Assembly (NCBI GenBank): GCA_964450435.1
Contig: CAYVCX010000003.1
Coordinates: forward strand, 58,239 to 122,238
Direction: 5' to 3'
Origin: SKLM01 sp964450435
GTDB lineage: Bacteria; Chloroflexota; Anaerolineae; B4-G1
Length of the DNA stretch: 64,000 nucleotides
The notes under the pieces are model-generated. The model ran no database searches. It was not told the origin of the DNA and saw only the letters and a list, made by a program, of their open reading frames with translations. Positions 1 through 8,565 of this stretch are shown here, in pieces (within the stretch, counting starts at the first letter, position 1; the number at the start of each line of letters is the position of its first letter). Position numbers and translations under genes: made by a program.

Positions 1-1084
1 TCGCCATCGAGAGGGCGGCTACGAGATCGTGTATACCCCCCACATTGGGAAAGGGGAGCTGTGGCAGCAGTCCGGACATCTGGACTTCTACGAGGAGAGC
101 ATGTACGCGCCTATGGATGTTGACGGCGTGGACTACTACCTTAAACCCATGAACTGCCCGTTCCACATCTTGATCTACAAGTCCGACATCCGTTCTTACC
201 GTGATCTGCCCCTCCGCTGGGCGGAGTTGGGGACTGTCTACCGTTATGAACGGAGCGGGGTGCTCCATGGCTTGCTCCGTGTGCGTGGCTTTACCCAGGA
301 CGACGCTCACATCTTCTGCACCCCGGACCAGATTCAGGGTGAGATCCTGCGCGTGCTTGATTTCAGCCTCAGCTTGTTGCGCAGCTTTGGGTTTGAGGAA
401 TTCAAGGTGCAGTTGAGCGTGCGCGATCCCGGGAAGCCGGATGAGTACGCTGGCGAGGCAGCTATGTGGGACGAGGCGGAGGAATCGCTGGTCAGGGCCA
501 TCGAGGCACGCGAGCTATCCTATGACCGCATCGAAGGCGAAGCCGTCTTCTATGGGCCCAAGATCGACATCCACATCAAGGACGCCCTGGGCCGGACGTG
601 GCAGTTGACGACCATTCAGTTCGACTTCAACGTCCCTGACCGGTTCGACTTGACCTATGTCGGGGAGGACGGGAACTATCACCGCCCCTATATGGTCCAC
701 CGAGCCCTGTTGGGCAGCATCGAGCGTTTCTTCGGCATCCTGGTCGAGCACTACGCCGGCGCCTTCCCCGTATGGCTGAGCCCGGTCCAGGCAGTTCTGA
801 TCCCCATCGTCGACCGTCACGTTGCGTACGTCGAATCGGTGGCCGAGCGCCTGCGTGTGGCGGGATTCAGGGTGGAGGTCGACGACTCCAGCGATCGCAT
901 GGGAGCCAAGATCCGCAATGCGCAGATGCAGAAGGTGCCTTACATGCTCATCGTCGGGGACCGCGAGATGGAAGCCGGGCAAGTCAATCTTCGGCTTCGA
1001 AACGAGGAGGTCCTCGGCGCCATGAGCGTGGACGAGTTCATCACTCTGGCCCGCGACGCCGTCAGAGCCCGGCGGCAGCTGTAG
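1..1084 (+). CDS. thrS: Threonine-tRNA ligase, C-terminal part (5' end outside window)
   Basis: This class II aminoacyl-tRNA synthetase charges tRNA-Thr. The reading frame is open from base 2, so the N-terminal TGS and editing domains and the start of the catalytic core lie off the left edge. The visible part has the catalytic-core strand with MNCPFHI (zinc Cys), motif 2 around YRYERSG, the zinc His in DDAHIF, and motif 3 with the third zinc ligand in MVHRALLGSIERFF. The anticodon-binding domain follows from about PVWLSP to the end. The gene ends in tandem TAG codons. It lies upstream of infC and rplT, the classical thrS-infC-rplT order. The first GTG in the window (base 29) is an internal valine codon, not a start. 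Confidence 0.97.
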   Translation, partial: RHREGGYEIVYTPHIGKGELWQQSGHLDFYEESMYAPMDVDGVDYYLKPMNCPFHILIYKSDIRSYRDLPLRWAELGTVYRYERSGVLHGLLRVRGFTQDDAHIFCTPDQIQGEILRVLDFSLSLLRSFGFEEFKVQLSVRDPGKPDEYAGEAAMWDEAEESLVRAIEARELSYDRIEGEAVFYGPKIDIHIKDALGRTWQLTTIQFDFNVPDRFDLTYVGEDGNYHRPYMVHRALLGSIERFFGILVEHYAGAFPVWLSPVQAVLIPIVDRHVAYVESVAERLRVAGFRVEVDDSSDRMGAKIRNAQMQKVPYMLIVGDREMEAGQVNLRLRNEEVLGAMSVDEFITLARDAVRARRQL

Positions 1085-1209
1085 TAGAGAGCATAGGGAT
1101 GGTGAGGGCTGCCTTGCGCCTGTGGCGAAGGTCTCGCTTCGAACCCGCGCTTACCCACGGCTTCCCATCTGCGTCCGGGCCTCGCCGCGGAGAACGTAGT
1201 CGCGGGAAT

Positions 1210-1238
1210 TTGACATGTGGGCTCAACTATGCTATTAT
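1210..1238 (+). promoter_or_regulatory. Sigma70-type promoter for infC
   Basis: TTGACA (1210-1215) and TATTAT (1233-1238) are separated by 17 bp. Transcription would start near 1245, giving a leader of about 50 nt before infC. infC-rplT therefore has its own promoter in addition to any read-through from thrS. Confidence 0.75.
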
Positions 1239-1293
1239 GATCTGCAATCGATTCGCTGGTGAACCCAGATGCATCTTGAGGAGGTAAGACCCC

Positions 1294-1809
1294 ATTAGCG
1301 AGAAGTCATACCGTGTCAATCGGCAGATCCGTGTCTCGCCCGTTCGGCTAGTCGATGCCGAGGGTGAAAACAGGGGCGTAGTGCCACTGGAGGAAGCCGT
1401 CGATGCAGCCATCTCCGCCAACATGGATCTCGTCGAGGTCGCACCCCAGGCCAATCCTCCCGTAGTCAAGGTGATGGACTACGGCAAGTTCAAGTACGAG
1501 CAGGAGAAGAAAGCTCAGCAGGCTCGTAAGTCCCAGAAGCACGTCGAGGTCAAGGAGATCCAGCTGCGGCCCAAGACGGCCGATCACCATCTCGATTTCA
1601 AGGTGCGTCGGGCCAGAGGATGGCTCCGGGAGGGGAAAAAGGTCAAGGTGCGCCTCCGTTTCAGGGGGCGTGAGATCACGTATCCCGAGATCGGGCGGGA
1701 GCGACTGCGGAACATCGCTGAGGAGCTGTCGGACATTGCGGAAGTTGAGCAGCGGCCGAGCATGGACCGGTATTCGATGCTCATGGTCTTGACTCCAAAG
1801 GATGAATAG
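1294..1809 (+). CDS. infC: Translation initiation factor IF-3, AUU start
   Basis: IF-3 binds the 30S subunit, prevents premature 50S joining and checks start codon and initiator tRNA. The protein (171 aa) has the N-terminal domain beginning ISEKSYRVNRQIR and running through VRLVDAEGENRG, a basic linker, and the C-terminal domain with KEIQLRP and HHLDFKVRRA. The start must be ATT at 1294. An in-frame TAA lies at 1285-1287, and there is no ATG, GTG or TTG in frame before GTG 1381, which would delete most of the conserved N domain. A strong Shine-Dalgarno GAGGAGGT (1278-1285) sits 8 nt upstream of the ATT. In E. coli infC also starts with AUU, which lets IF-3 repress its own translation; the same autoregulation is inferred here. 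Confidence 0.93.
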   Translation: MSEKSYRVNRQIRVSPVRLVDAEGENRGVVPLEEAVDAAISANMDLVEVAPQANPPVVKVMDYGKFKYEQEKKAQQARKSQKHVEVKEIQLRPKTADHHLDFKVRRARGWLREGKKVKVRLRFRGREITYPEIGRERLRNIAEELSDIAEVEQRPSMDRYSMLMVLTPKDE

Positions 1810-1920
1810 CGCTCCATCACCCGACGGTTCGTCGTGGATCGCTGTGCAGACGAGCTGCCGGTGGAGCCGCTTTGTGCTGAAGGTCTGGTCTTAGTCCGGT
1901 CTTAAAGGAGTAACGTAGCA

Positions 1921-2274
1921 GTGCGAGTCAAAGGTGGAACAACTAGGCGTCGTCGCCACAAGAAGGTTCTTCGAGACACCAAGGGGTATTGGGGGACGCG
2001 GCATCAGCTCTTCCGCCGAGCCAACGAGGCTTGGATGAAGTCCCAGTGGTACGCGTATCGGGATCGGCGTCAACGCCGGCGTGATCTACGGCGGCTGTGG
2101 ATTACGCGCATCAACGCCGCGGCGCGGCAGAACGGGATGCCCTACAGCCGTTTCATCCACGGCCTGAAGGAAGCCAACGTCACCTTGGATCGGAAGATCC
2201 TGGCCGATCTCGCCGTGCGAGACCGGGATGCATTTGCCGAGATTGTCCAGGTGGCGAAGGACGCTGTCGTGTAG
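1921..2274 (+). CDS. rplT: 50S ribosomal protein L20
   Basis: L20 binds 23S rRNA and is needed for early 50S assembly. The 117 aa product matches the family length. It has the basic N-terminal extension TRRRRHKKVLRDTKGYWG and the conserved RRLWITRINAAARQNG and YSRFIHGLK segments. The start is GTG 1921, preceded by AGGAG at 1906-1910. It follows infC by 111 bp, too little for the rpmI (L35) gene that normally sits between them. A strong intrinsic terminator follows at 2303-2330. Confidence 0.96.
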   Translation: MRVKGGTTRRRRHKKVLRDTKGYWGTRHQLFRRANEAWMKSQWYAYRDRRQRRRDLRRLWITRINAAARQNGMPYSRFIHGLKEANVTLDRKILADLAVRDRDAFAEIVQVAKDAVV

Positions 2275-2302
2275 AAGTCAGTCCGGTCAACTGGGGACAT
2301 GG

Positions 2303-2330
2303 GGAGCCAGCCTCTTGCTGGCTCCTTTTT
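2303..2330 (+). terminator. Rho-independent terminator after rplT
   Basis: A perfect 9-bp stem, GGAGCCAGC (2303-2311) and GCTGGCTCC (2317-2325), has a 5-nt loop and is followed by five T residues. It closes the infC-rplT unit. Confidence 0.92.
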
Positions 2331-2692
2331 GGTGCCGTGTAGCCGGCTGATCCATCGACGCTCAAGGAGGGTCACGACCGCGCGGATGACGGGGGAGTGG
2401 GGCAACGGGTGCTCAGCTCTCGCCCGAGTGGTCGGTGGTGGGTCTCCGTTGGCGAGTGCGCATCGACCACGGCAAGATGTCCAAAGCGCCTTATTCCCGT
2501 ACGTGGACGGGATGGTGGACTTCATCCGCCGTTTCAGGGCTGTGGAAAACGACAGACCTCAGGTGACGCGGGACAGCTGATCGTTGCCCCCTGTCCCGCG
2601 CTGCCTTCCTCCCAACCCAGTGCATCCCAGATGGCCCCATAAACCGTTGCCCTGGCGCGGTCGATCTTCCCTGCAGATGCTCTAGCTGTTAC
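2331..2692. other. Intergenic stretch without a recognisable gene
   Basis: About 360 bp lie between the rplT terminator and the next promoter. Short open frames cover it, but none has a ribosome-binding site or a familiar sequence. I see no tRNA or other structured RNA. Confidence 0.6.
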
Positions 2693-2721
2693 TTGACATT
2701 GCGAACGTTTGTTCGTATAAT
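2693..2721 (+). promoter_or_regulatory. Consensus promoter with an internal LexA-type box
   Basis: TTGACA (2693-2698) and TATAAT (2716-2721) are both perfect consensus with a 17-bp spacer. The spacer contains CGAAC-GTTT-GTTCG (2702-2715), an exact match to the Gram-positive type LexA operator CGAAC-N4-GTTCG. A repressor bound there would cover the promoter. Damage-inducible control of the downstream radical SAM gene is therefore inferred. Confidence 0.82.
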
Positions 2722-2738
2722 GGGTTGTGGAGGGCGCG

Positions 2739-3878
2739 ATGGACGCTGTTGATAAACTCAGGCTGCTGGGGCCCGCTACCTGCTTCGAGCCAGCGGAGGA
2801 GGTGGCTCGGGCTCGCCCGTCCGCGGCCCAGTCGCGCGTTGATGACATCACCCGCTGCATTCACGATGCCGTGCGGCCCGGCGGCAAGCCCATCGCGCTC
2901 CTTAAGACGCTTCTTACCTCTGCCTGCGAGCGCGACTGTCACTACTGCGCCTTCCGCCAGGGGAGGGACTTCCGTCGGACGACCTTCTCCCCTGATGAGC
3001 TGGCCCGACTGTTCGTGCAGATCCATCGGAGTGGCCTTGCCCAGGGGTTGTTCCTGAGCTCTGCCCTGGCCGGTGGCGGGCCGAACACCCAGGATCGACT
3101 CATCGCAACTGCCGAGATTCTCCGCCGCCATCAGTTCCGTGGATACATTCACCTTAAGATCATGCCGGGGGCCGAACGCGAACAGGTCGAGGCGGCGATG
3201 CGCCTCGCTGATCGCGTCTCTGTCAACCTGGAGGCCCCCAACACCAACCGTCTCAGCTCCGTCGCTCCGCACAAGACATTCCATGCGGAGCTGTTGCAGC
3301 GGCTGCGCTGGATTGACGACGTTCGACTCCAGGGACCTGGGCCCTGGCCCAGCTCGACCACCCAGTTCGTCGTGGGCGCCGGCGATGAGAGCGACATCGA
3401 ACTCCTGACGACGACCGAGTTCCTGCATCGGGAGGCCGGTCTCGCGCGAACCTACTTTATGGCGTTTACGCCGGTTCCAGATACCCCGCTGGAGGACCAC
3501 CCCCCCACGCCGGCGGAGCGGGAGCACCGGCTCTACCAGGCCTCATTTCTTCTCCGTGACTACGGATTCGCTGCCGAAGAGCTTCCGTTCAGCGAAGATG
3601 GGAACCTGCCTCTGGAGACCGATCCCAAGCTGGCCTGGGCGCGCCGCAGTCTGACAGAGACCCCGGTGGAGATCAATACGGCTACCCGCCAGGAGCTCCT
3701 GCGGGTGCCCGGGATCGGGCCGAAGAGCGCGGACCGGATCGCCGAAGCGCGCCGTCGTGGCAGACTGCGCGACTTGAGCGACCTCGGCAAGCTGGGAATC
3801 GCCAGCAAGCGCGCGGCCCCCTTCGTCCTCCTCGACGGGCATCGTCCCCCACGCCAGCTTCGCCTCTGGTCTGACTGA
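2739..3878 (+). CDS. Radical SAM protein with C-terminal helix-hairpin-helix, putative DNA repair/modification
   Basis: This looks like the family annotated as putative DNA modification/repair radical SAM protein. The N-terminal half is a radical SAM core with its 4Fe-4S cysteines in CERDCHYC (about residues 63-70; CX3CX2C). The C-terminus has a helix-hairpin-helix DNA-binding motif (INTATRQELLRVPGIGPKSA, from about residue 310). The substrate is unknown. ATG 2739 is chosen because GGAGGG (2729-2734) precedes it. An in-frame GTG at 2727 coincides with the expected transcription start and would be leaderless. The 5' UTR is only about 11 nt. The metallo-beta-lactamase gene follows after 7 bp. 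The LexA-type box in the promoter supports a role in DNA damage. Confidence 0.85.
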   Translation: MDAVDKLRLLGPATCFEPAEEVARARPSAAQSRVDDITRCIHDAVRPGGKPIALLKTLLTSACERDCHYCAFRQGRDFRRTTFSPDELARLFVQIHRSGLAQGLFLSSALAGGGPNTQDRLIATAEILRRHQFRGYIHLKIMPGAEREQVEAAMRLADRVSVNLEAPNTNRLSSVAPHKTFHAELLQRLRWIDDVRLQGPGPWPSSTTQFVVGAGDESDIELLTTTEFLHREAGLARTYFMAFTPVPDTPLEDHPPTPAEREHRLYQASFLLRDYGFAAEELPFSEDGNLPLETDPKLAWARRSLTETPVEINTATRQELLRVPGIGPKSADRIAEARRRGRLRDLSDLGKLGIASKRAAPFVLLDGHRPPRQLRLWSD

Positions 3879-3885
3879 GCGTTCG

Positions 3886-4686
3886 ATGCTTCGGGCAACG
3901 TCGCACGGCGCCATCACCCGTATACACTTGGCCCGAACGGTCCTCGGTCACCCTCTTCGGACAGTCGAGGCCTATCTCGTAGACGGCCTGCTCATCGATA
4001 GCGGTCCCCCCGCTACGGCTTGCCAGATGGTCGCCTGGTGCCGTGAGCGAGACGTCCGTCAGGTGATCAACACCCATCACCACGAGGACCACTCCGGCGG
4101 CGATGCCTCTCTTGGAGCTTGCTTGGGACTTCCAGTCGCCGCACCGGCGAAAGCGCTCCTCGCTCTCAAGCACGTCCCCCACCTCCCATTTTACCGTCGT
4201 CTCGTCTGGGGCCAGCCGGCCGACGTCACGGTGCAGCCTCTGGGCAAGGTCGTATCGACGGCGCAGCATCGTTTCCTTGTGATACCCACTCCAGGTCACT
4301 CCACCGATCACGTCTGTTTCTTCGAACCGGATGAGAGATGGCTCTTCAGCGGCGACTTATTCATCCACGAGCGGGCGCGCTATCTTCGAGCAGACGAGGA
4401 CGCGCATCGGATCTTGGCCTCGCTTCGGCGTGTCCTGGCACTCCAGCCCCGCCTGCTGATCTGTTCCCACGCAGGTTTCGTGGAGGACGGCTCCACGGCC
4501 ATTGTGCGCAAGATCGCCTACTGGGAGAACCTCCTTGTACAGGCGCACGCGCTTCGAGAGGAAGGGCTCTCCGTGGACGAGGTGACGCGGAATCTGTTGG
4601 GCCCCGAAGGTCTCGCAACACGGATCAGTCGAGGACACTTCTCCAAGCAGAACCTGGTAAACTCCCTCTTGAGCAAAGCCGTGTAA
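3886..4686 (+). CDS. MBL-fold metallo-hydrolase
   Basis: A 266 aa metallo-beta-lactamase-fold hydrolase. Metal ligands are visible in order: HTHHHEDHSGG (HxHxDH motif), the His in PTPGHSTDH, the Asp in FSGDLF and the His in CSHAG near the C-terminus. The layout suggests a dinuclear zinc or iron hydrolase of the glyoxalase II-like group. The C-terminal segment after the CSHAG His resembles the winged-helix tail of LACTB2-like members. It lies 7 bp after the radical SAM gene and is probably co-transcribed, so it may share the damage-linked regulation. The substrate cannot be told from sequence. There is no clear Shine-Dalgarno; translational coupling is likely. Confidence 0.85.
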   Translation: MLRATSHGAITRIHLARTVLGHPLRTVEAYLVDGLLIDSGPPATACQMVAWCRERDVRQVINTHHHEDHSGGDASLGACLGLPVAAPAKALLALKHVPHLPFYRRLVWGQPADVTVQPLGKVVSTAQHRFLVIPTPGHSTDHVCFFEPDERWLFSGDLFIHERARYLRADEDAHRILASLRRVLALQPRLLICSHAGFVEDGSTAIVRKIAYWENLLVQAHALREEGLSVDEVTRNLLGPEGLATRISRGHFSKQNLVNSLLSKAV

Positions 4687-4818
4687 TCGCTGTTTCCCGC
4701 GCTCCTTCTGGCTCTTTCGCTCAACCACACCCGTCGCGGTGCATGCTTCGCCCTCCGACCCCTGGACGGGGGAGCACGCTGTTCAGCAGCGGACTTCAGG
4801 TAGATCAGCCATCCGTGA

Positions 4819-5634
4819 CTATCGCAGCCCGGCAAACAGGTCCGTCTCCACGTCCTGGGGCCGGGCGACCGTTGAGCGGGTCAACAGAAAGTACTCGTTC
4901 GTGAACCCTGGGTCATCCAGAACTCTCTCCAGCGTGTCGCCAAGGTGCTTCTGCCGCCCCACCTGCGTCGCGTGACACCGTATTCCGCGCAGTTTCTGCT
5001 CCGCGTAGTCGCTCACGTCGATGACTGTCGTGACCTCTGCCAAAGCTGGACCCGCGAACGAGAATGGGACGCCGTCCATCATCATCGCCGTTGGTTCGCC
5101 CCTCTCTCTTCTGGCCTCGATCTGTTCCTGCGGCATTACGCGGAAGTAGAGTTTGCTCACTTGATGCGGTTTACACGAGTCGCTGAAGTGATGGGGGAAG
5201 CAGTCGGAGTCGGCGGCCATGCCCGCAGCGATGGTGGTCCACCGGTGCACCGCGATGTGGTCATAGTGCCCGTAGATGCCCTCGGGTCCAAACGTGACGA
5301 CTACCTGCGGCCTGATCTCCCGGATGAGGCGCACCACTTTGCCCACTGCTTGTCCCTGATGGATGAGAGGAAGCAGCCCATCGGCGTAGCCTAGAAAGCG
5401 GGGCGGATGGATGCCGTAGACATCGCAGGCGCAGCGCAGCTCTTGCTCGCGTACGAATGGTAAGTCGGCGTCGGTTGCCAGCTCCGGTTCCACGATTTGA
5501 CCTGCCTCACCCCGCGTGGCGGTGACCAGGTAGACGTCGCAGCCCTCGGCGGCATACTTGCTCAGTGTGCCTCCGGTGCCGAAGGCCTCATCGTCGGGAT
5601 GGGCAAAGATGGTCATCAAGGTCAGCTTGCTCAA
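4819..5634 (-). CDS. LmbE/PIG-L family N-acetylglucosaminyl-type deacetylase
   Basis: A zinc-dependent deacetylase of the PIG-L/LmbE family (271 aa). The first metal motif AHPDDE is at about residues 11-16 and the second metal/catalytic motif is around HYDHIAVH. Relatives remove acetyl groups from GlcNAc-inositol, GlcNAc-malate (bacillithiol path) or lincosamide and teicoplanin precursors; the substrate here is unknown. The start is TTG 5634, because GGAGG (complement of 5641-5645) lies 6 nt upstream and the protein then begins LSKLTLMTIFAHPDDE as in relatives. The longer open frame up to 5832 would add an unrelated tail. It has its own promoter on the minus strand. Confidence 0.88.
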   Translation of the reverse strand: MSKLTLMTIFAHPDDEAFGTGGTLSKYAAEGCDVYLVTATRGEAGQIVEPELATDADLPFVREQELRCACDVYGIHPPRFLGYADGLLPLIHQGQAVGKVVRLIREIRPQVVVTFGPEGIYGHYDHIAVHRWTTIAAGMAADSDCFPHHFSDSCKPHQVSKLYFRVMPQEQIEARRERGEPTAMMMDGVPFSFAGPALAEVTTVIDVSDYAEQKLRGIRCHATQVGRQKHLGDTLERVLDDPGFTNEYFLLTRSTVARPQDVETDLFAGLR

Positions 5635-5671
5635 CGTTGGCCTCCGTCCCTGATACTCTTTGAGGTGCCAG

Positions 5672-5700
5672 ATATTAGCACACTGCCGAGAGCTGGTCAA
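5672..5700 (-). promoter_or_regulatory. Promoter of the PIG-L deacetylase gene
   Basis: Read on the minus strand: TTGACC (complement of 5695-5700), a 17-bp spacer, and TAATAT (complement of 5672-5677) preceded by the extended -10 dinucleotide TG. The leader is about 30 nt. Confidence 0.6.
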
Positions 5701-6040
5701 AGAGCGCGCATCTGATACGCAAATCCCTGTTGCCAATCGATCACCCAAGGAGTACCCGACGACCGGCGGCCAGGATTGAAGTCCCTGTTTGCCGGGGCAG
5801 GGGCCCTGCGCAGGCGAGGATCCGGACGGCATTGTTGTTGCCTCGTAATGGTCCGTCCACCTGCGGCGCGATTGGACGCTGTACAGCCACGATGCATAGT
5901 TGTGTGGGATCCGGACTCAAGAGACAGGGCTTACTCGTCCCGTGTTTGGAACTCGCGGCAGAACAGGTCGATTCACAGGGTCAGCGTCGACGAGTCGATG
6001 AACCGGCTCACGGTGGTCGTGCCGCCAGCAAGAGTAAGAA
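5701..6040. other. Intergenic region between the PIG-L gene and lon
   Basis: About 340 bp without a convincing gene. Open frames on the plus strand here have no ribosome-binding site and no recognisable domain. The lon terminator lies at its right edge. Confidence 0.55.
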
Positions 6041-6070
6041 GCAACAGGCCCCAGGGCGGTCCCTGGGGCC
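6041..6070 (-). terminator. Rho-independent terminator of lon
   Basis: A perfect 10-bp GC-rich stem, GGCCCCAGGG (6047-6056) and CCCTGGGGCC (6061-6070), has a 4-nt loop. On the minus strand it is followed by a T-rich but interrupted tail. It lies about 27 bp beyond the lon stop codon. Confidence 0.75.
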
Positions 6071-6096
6071 TCGGTTACGGGCTGTAGATGAGGAGC

Positions 6097-8565
6097 CTAT
6101 CTCAGCGCTCCAGCCGCTTCTTTCTCCCGACCGTTACCGCCGATCGGGGCGGATTCGATCTCCAGGCTGGCGTCGAATGCGAGCTCGAGCACTTCGTCCA
6201 CGTGCTCGACCAACTCGAAACGTAGCTCCTCTCGGATCTCCTGCGGCACTTCGTCCAGGTCGACATCGTTGGCTCTGGGCAGGATCACGGTCTTCAGCCC
6301 GCGCCGATGCGCGGCCAGGACCTTCTGCTTGACGCCGCCAATGGGCAACACTCGCCCCTGCAGCGTCACCTCTCCGGTCATCCCAATCTCCTCGCGGGCA
6401 GGACGGCCGGTCAGCACCGAGATCAACGCGGTTACCAGCGTCACGCCTGCGGATGGGCCATCCTTCGGGATCGCCCCGGCAGGCACGTGCAAGTGGACGG
6501 TCTTGTCCTGTAACGCATCCTTGGGCAGCCCCAGACGCTCTAGCTCGCCCTGCACGAAGCTGAGGCCGATCCGAGCTGACTCCTTCATCACGTCGCCCAG
6601 TTGCCCCGTTAGGAGCAGTTTGTCCTTCCCTTCCATCACGCGTGCCTCAACGAAGAGCACCTTTCCTCCTGTCGGCGTCCACGCCAGGCCGGTAGCCACC
6701 CCCGGAAGCTCCGTGCGCAGCTGGGCCTCGTCGCGATAGCGCGGCTTACCCAGGAACTCGCGCACCTTGTCCTCGTCGACGACCTCGGCGCAGCCAGTAT
6801 CATCAACCGAGCACTTGGCGACGTGCATAGCCACCTTGCGCAATGCTCGACCGATCTCGCGTTCAAGGTTGCGCACTCCTGCTTCACGTGTGTAATCGCG
6901 GATGATCGTCCGCAGACCACCCTCCGTGAATTCTACCTCATCAGGCTCCAGCCCATTGACCTTGATCTGACGCGGTATCAGATAGCCCTCGGCGATTTGG
7001 ACCTTGTCGTACTCGGTGTACCCATCGATTTCAATGACCTCCATGCGGTCCTGCAATGCCGGTGGTATTGTACTCAATGTGTTCGCCGTGGTGATGAAGA
7101 ACACGTCGCTTAGATCGAAATCCAGGTCCAGGTAATGGTCGCGAAACGCGTGGTTCTGCTGTGGATCCAGAACCTCAAGCAGCGCGCTGGCAGGATCGCC
7201 GCGCCAGCTTGAGCTCACCTTGTCGATCTCATCCAGCATAAACACCGGGTTGCGCGTGCCGACGCGCTTGAGCGCCTGGATAATCCGCCCAGGCATCGCA
7301 CCGATGTAGGTGCGCCGGTGCCCCCGAATCTCAGCCTCGTCGCGCAGACCTCCGAGGCTCATGCGTGTGAACTTGCGTCCCAGAGAGCGCGCAATGGAGC
7401 GGCCCAGGCTGGTCTTCCCCACACCTGGCGGGCCGACGAAGCACAGGATCGTCGAAGCATACTCCTCAGGTCTCTCCACGTCGCGTTCCTGATGAAGCTT
7501 CCGGACGGCCAGGAACTCAAGGATGCGCTCCTTCACCTCTTCAAGGCCGTAATGATCCTCCTCCAGCACCCTCTCTGCGTGGCCCAGATCCAGCCTGTCC
7601 TCCGAGAGTTCGTTCCAGGGAAGCTCCAACAGCCAATCGAGATACGTCTTGATGACACCCACCTCCGCTGACTGCGGATGGAGCTGTGCCAGGCGGTCCA
7701 GTTCTCGCTCGGCTTCCTTGCGCGCCTCTTCCGGCAGATCAGCCTGTTCGAGCCGCTTGCGGTATACCTCTGCCTCCGATCCCTCTCCGTCCTCACCCAG
7801 CTCCTTCTGGATAGCTTTGAGCTGCTGACGCAGGTAGTACTCGCGTTGCGTCTTCTCCATCTCTGTCTGGGCCTCTTCCCGAATCTCCTCGCTGACCTCC
7901 AGAACCTCGAGTTCGTGCTGCATGATGCTAAGCAATGAGCGCATCTGATTGGTCAGACCTGCCCCGGACAGTACCTCTTGTGCTTGCTCGACGTCTAGCT
8001 GGAGATTCGATGCAAGTGCGTAAAGCAGCACATCCGGCTCGGCGACCTGATTCAGCATTTCGATCGCCTCTTCCGGCACTTGAGGGAAATAGGAGACCAT
8101 GCGGCGGGCCAGGGCGAGCAGCTCACGCCGCAGCGCCTCGACCTCCGTCTGGTTATCGACGTGCTCAGGCAACGGCTCAAGGTGGGCCTTCAGGTATGGC
8201 TCCTCGGCCAGCCACTCAGTAACTTCCACGCGGCGCAAACCCCGTGCAATGATCTGAAACTTGGCGTGCTCGTCATCCTCCAGGCGAACCACCCGCTCGA
8301 TCCGAGCCAGGGTCCCCACCTGATACACTCCGTCTGGTCCGGGCTCCTCGACGGAGGGGTCGGTCATCGCAGTCAGCATCACTAGGCGCTCGCCGTCGAG
8401 CGCATCCTCCAGCAGTTGCACCGAACGCGGAATGCCGATTGCCAGTGGTATCAACGTGTGGGGGAAAGCCACCAAGTTACGCAATGGCAGAACCGGTAGT
8501 TCGTGCGGCAGATCGCCGCTGAACAATCCGTCGTCGTCCGTATTCTGAATTAGCGAATGTAGCAT
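6097..8565 (-). CDS. lon: ATP-dependent Lon protease (LonA type)
   Basis: This cytoplasmic AAA+ protease degrades misfolded and regulatory proteins. The 822 aa product has the full LonA layout. The N-terminal substrate-binding domain begins LPVLPLRNLVAFPHTLIPL and is followed by a coiled-coil middle. The AAA+ module has Walker A GPPGVGKTS (about residue 375) and Walker B VFMLDEIDK (about 447). The C-terminal serine-lysine protease domain has the catalytic Ser in KDGPSAG (about 703) and Lys in GGVKQKVLAAHR (about 746). ATG 8565 has GAGGTG 5 nt upstream (complement of 8571-8576). The sequence continues about 40 residues past the protease fold with an acidic tail. I found no CIRCE or HAIR heat-shock operator upstream. 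Confidence 0.97.
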   Translation of the reverse strand: MLHSLIQNTDDDGLFSGDLPHELPVLPLRNLVAFPHTLIPLAIGIPRSVQLLEDALDGERLVMLTAMTDPSVEEPGPDGVYQVGTLARIERVVRLEDDEHAKFQIIARGLRRVEVTEWLAEEPYLKAHLEPLPEHVDNQTEVEALRRELLALARRMVSYFPQVPEEAIEMLNQVAEPDVLLYALASNLQLDVEQAQEVLSGAGLTNQMRSLLSIMQHELEVLEVSEEIREEAQTEMEKTQREYYLRQQLKAIQKELGEDGEGSEAEVYRKRLEQADLPEEARKEAERELDRLAQLHPQSAEVGVIKTYLDWLLELPWNELSEDRLDLGHAERVLEEDHYGLEEVKERILEFLAVRKLHQERDVERPEEYASTILCFVGPPGVGKTSLGRSIARSLGRKFTRMSLGGLRDEAEIRGHRRTYIGAMPGRIIQALKRVGTRNPVFMLDEIDKVSSSWRGDPASALLEVLDPQQNHAFRDHYLDLDFDLSDVFFITTANTLSTIPPALQDRMEVIEIDGYTEYDKVQIAEGYLIPRQIKVNGLEPDEVEFTEGGLRTIIRDYTREAGVRNLEREIGRALRKVAMHVAKCSVDDTGCAEVVDEDKVREFLGKPRYRDEAQLRTELPGVATGLAWTPTGGKVLFVEARVMEGKDKLLLTGQLGDVMKESARIGLSFVQGELERLGLPKDALQDKTVHLHVPAGAIPKDGPSAGVTLVTALISVLTGRPAREEIGMTGEVTLQGRVLPIGGVKQKVLAAHRRGLKTVILPRANDVDLDEVPQEIREELRFELVEHVDEVLELAFDASLEIESAPIGGNGREKEAAGALR

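Noticed and set aside
1120..1160. Possible tRNA T-arm (CTTCGAACCC) between thrS and infC
   Set aside because: The T-loop lacks the invariant GTTC start and no acceptor, D or anticodon arms can be drawn around it.
2682..3527. Long minus-strand open frame opposite the radical SAM gene
   Set aside because: It is antisense to a clear protein, has no family character and is explained by high GC and codon bias of the true gene.
5730..6332. 200-codon plus-strand frame between the PIG-L gene and lon
   Set aside because: It runs through the lon terminator into the antisense of lon; composition is Arg/Pro/Ala-rich without a recognisable motif.
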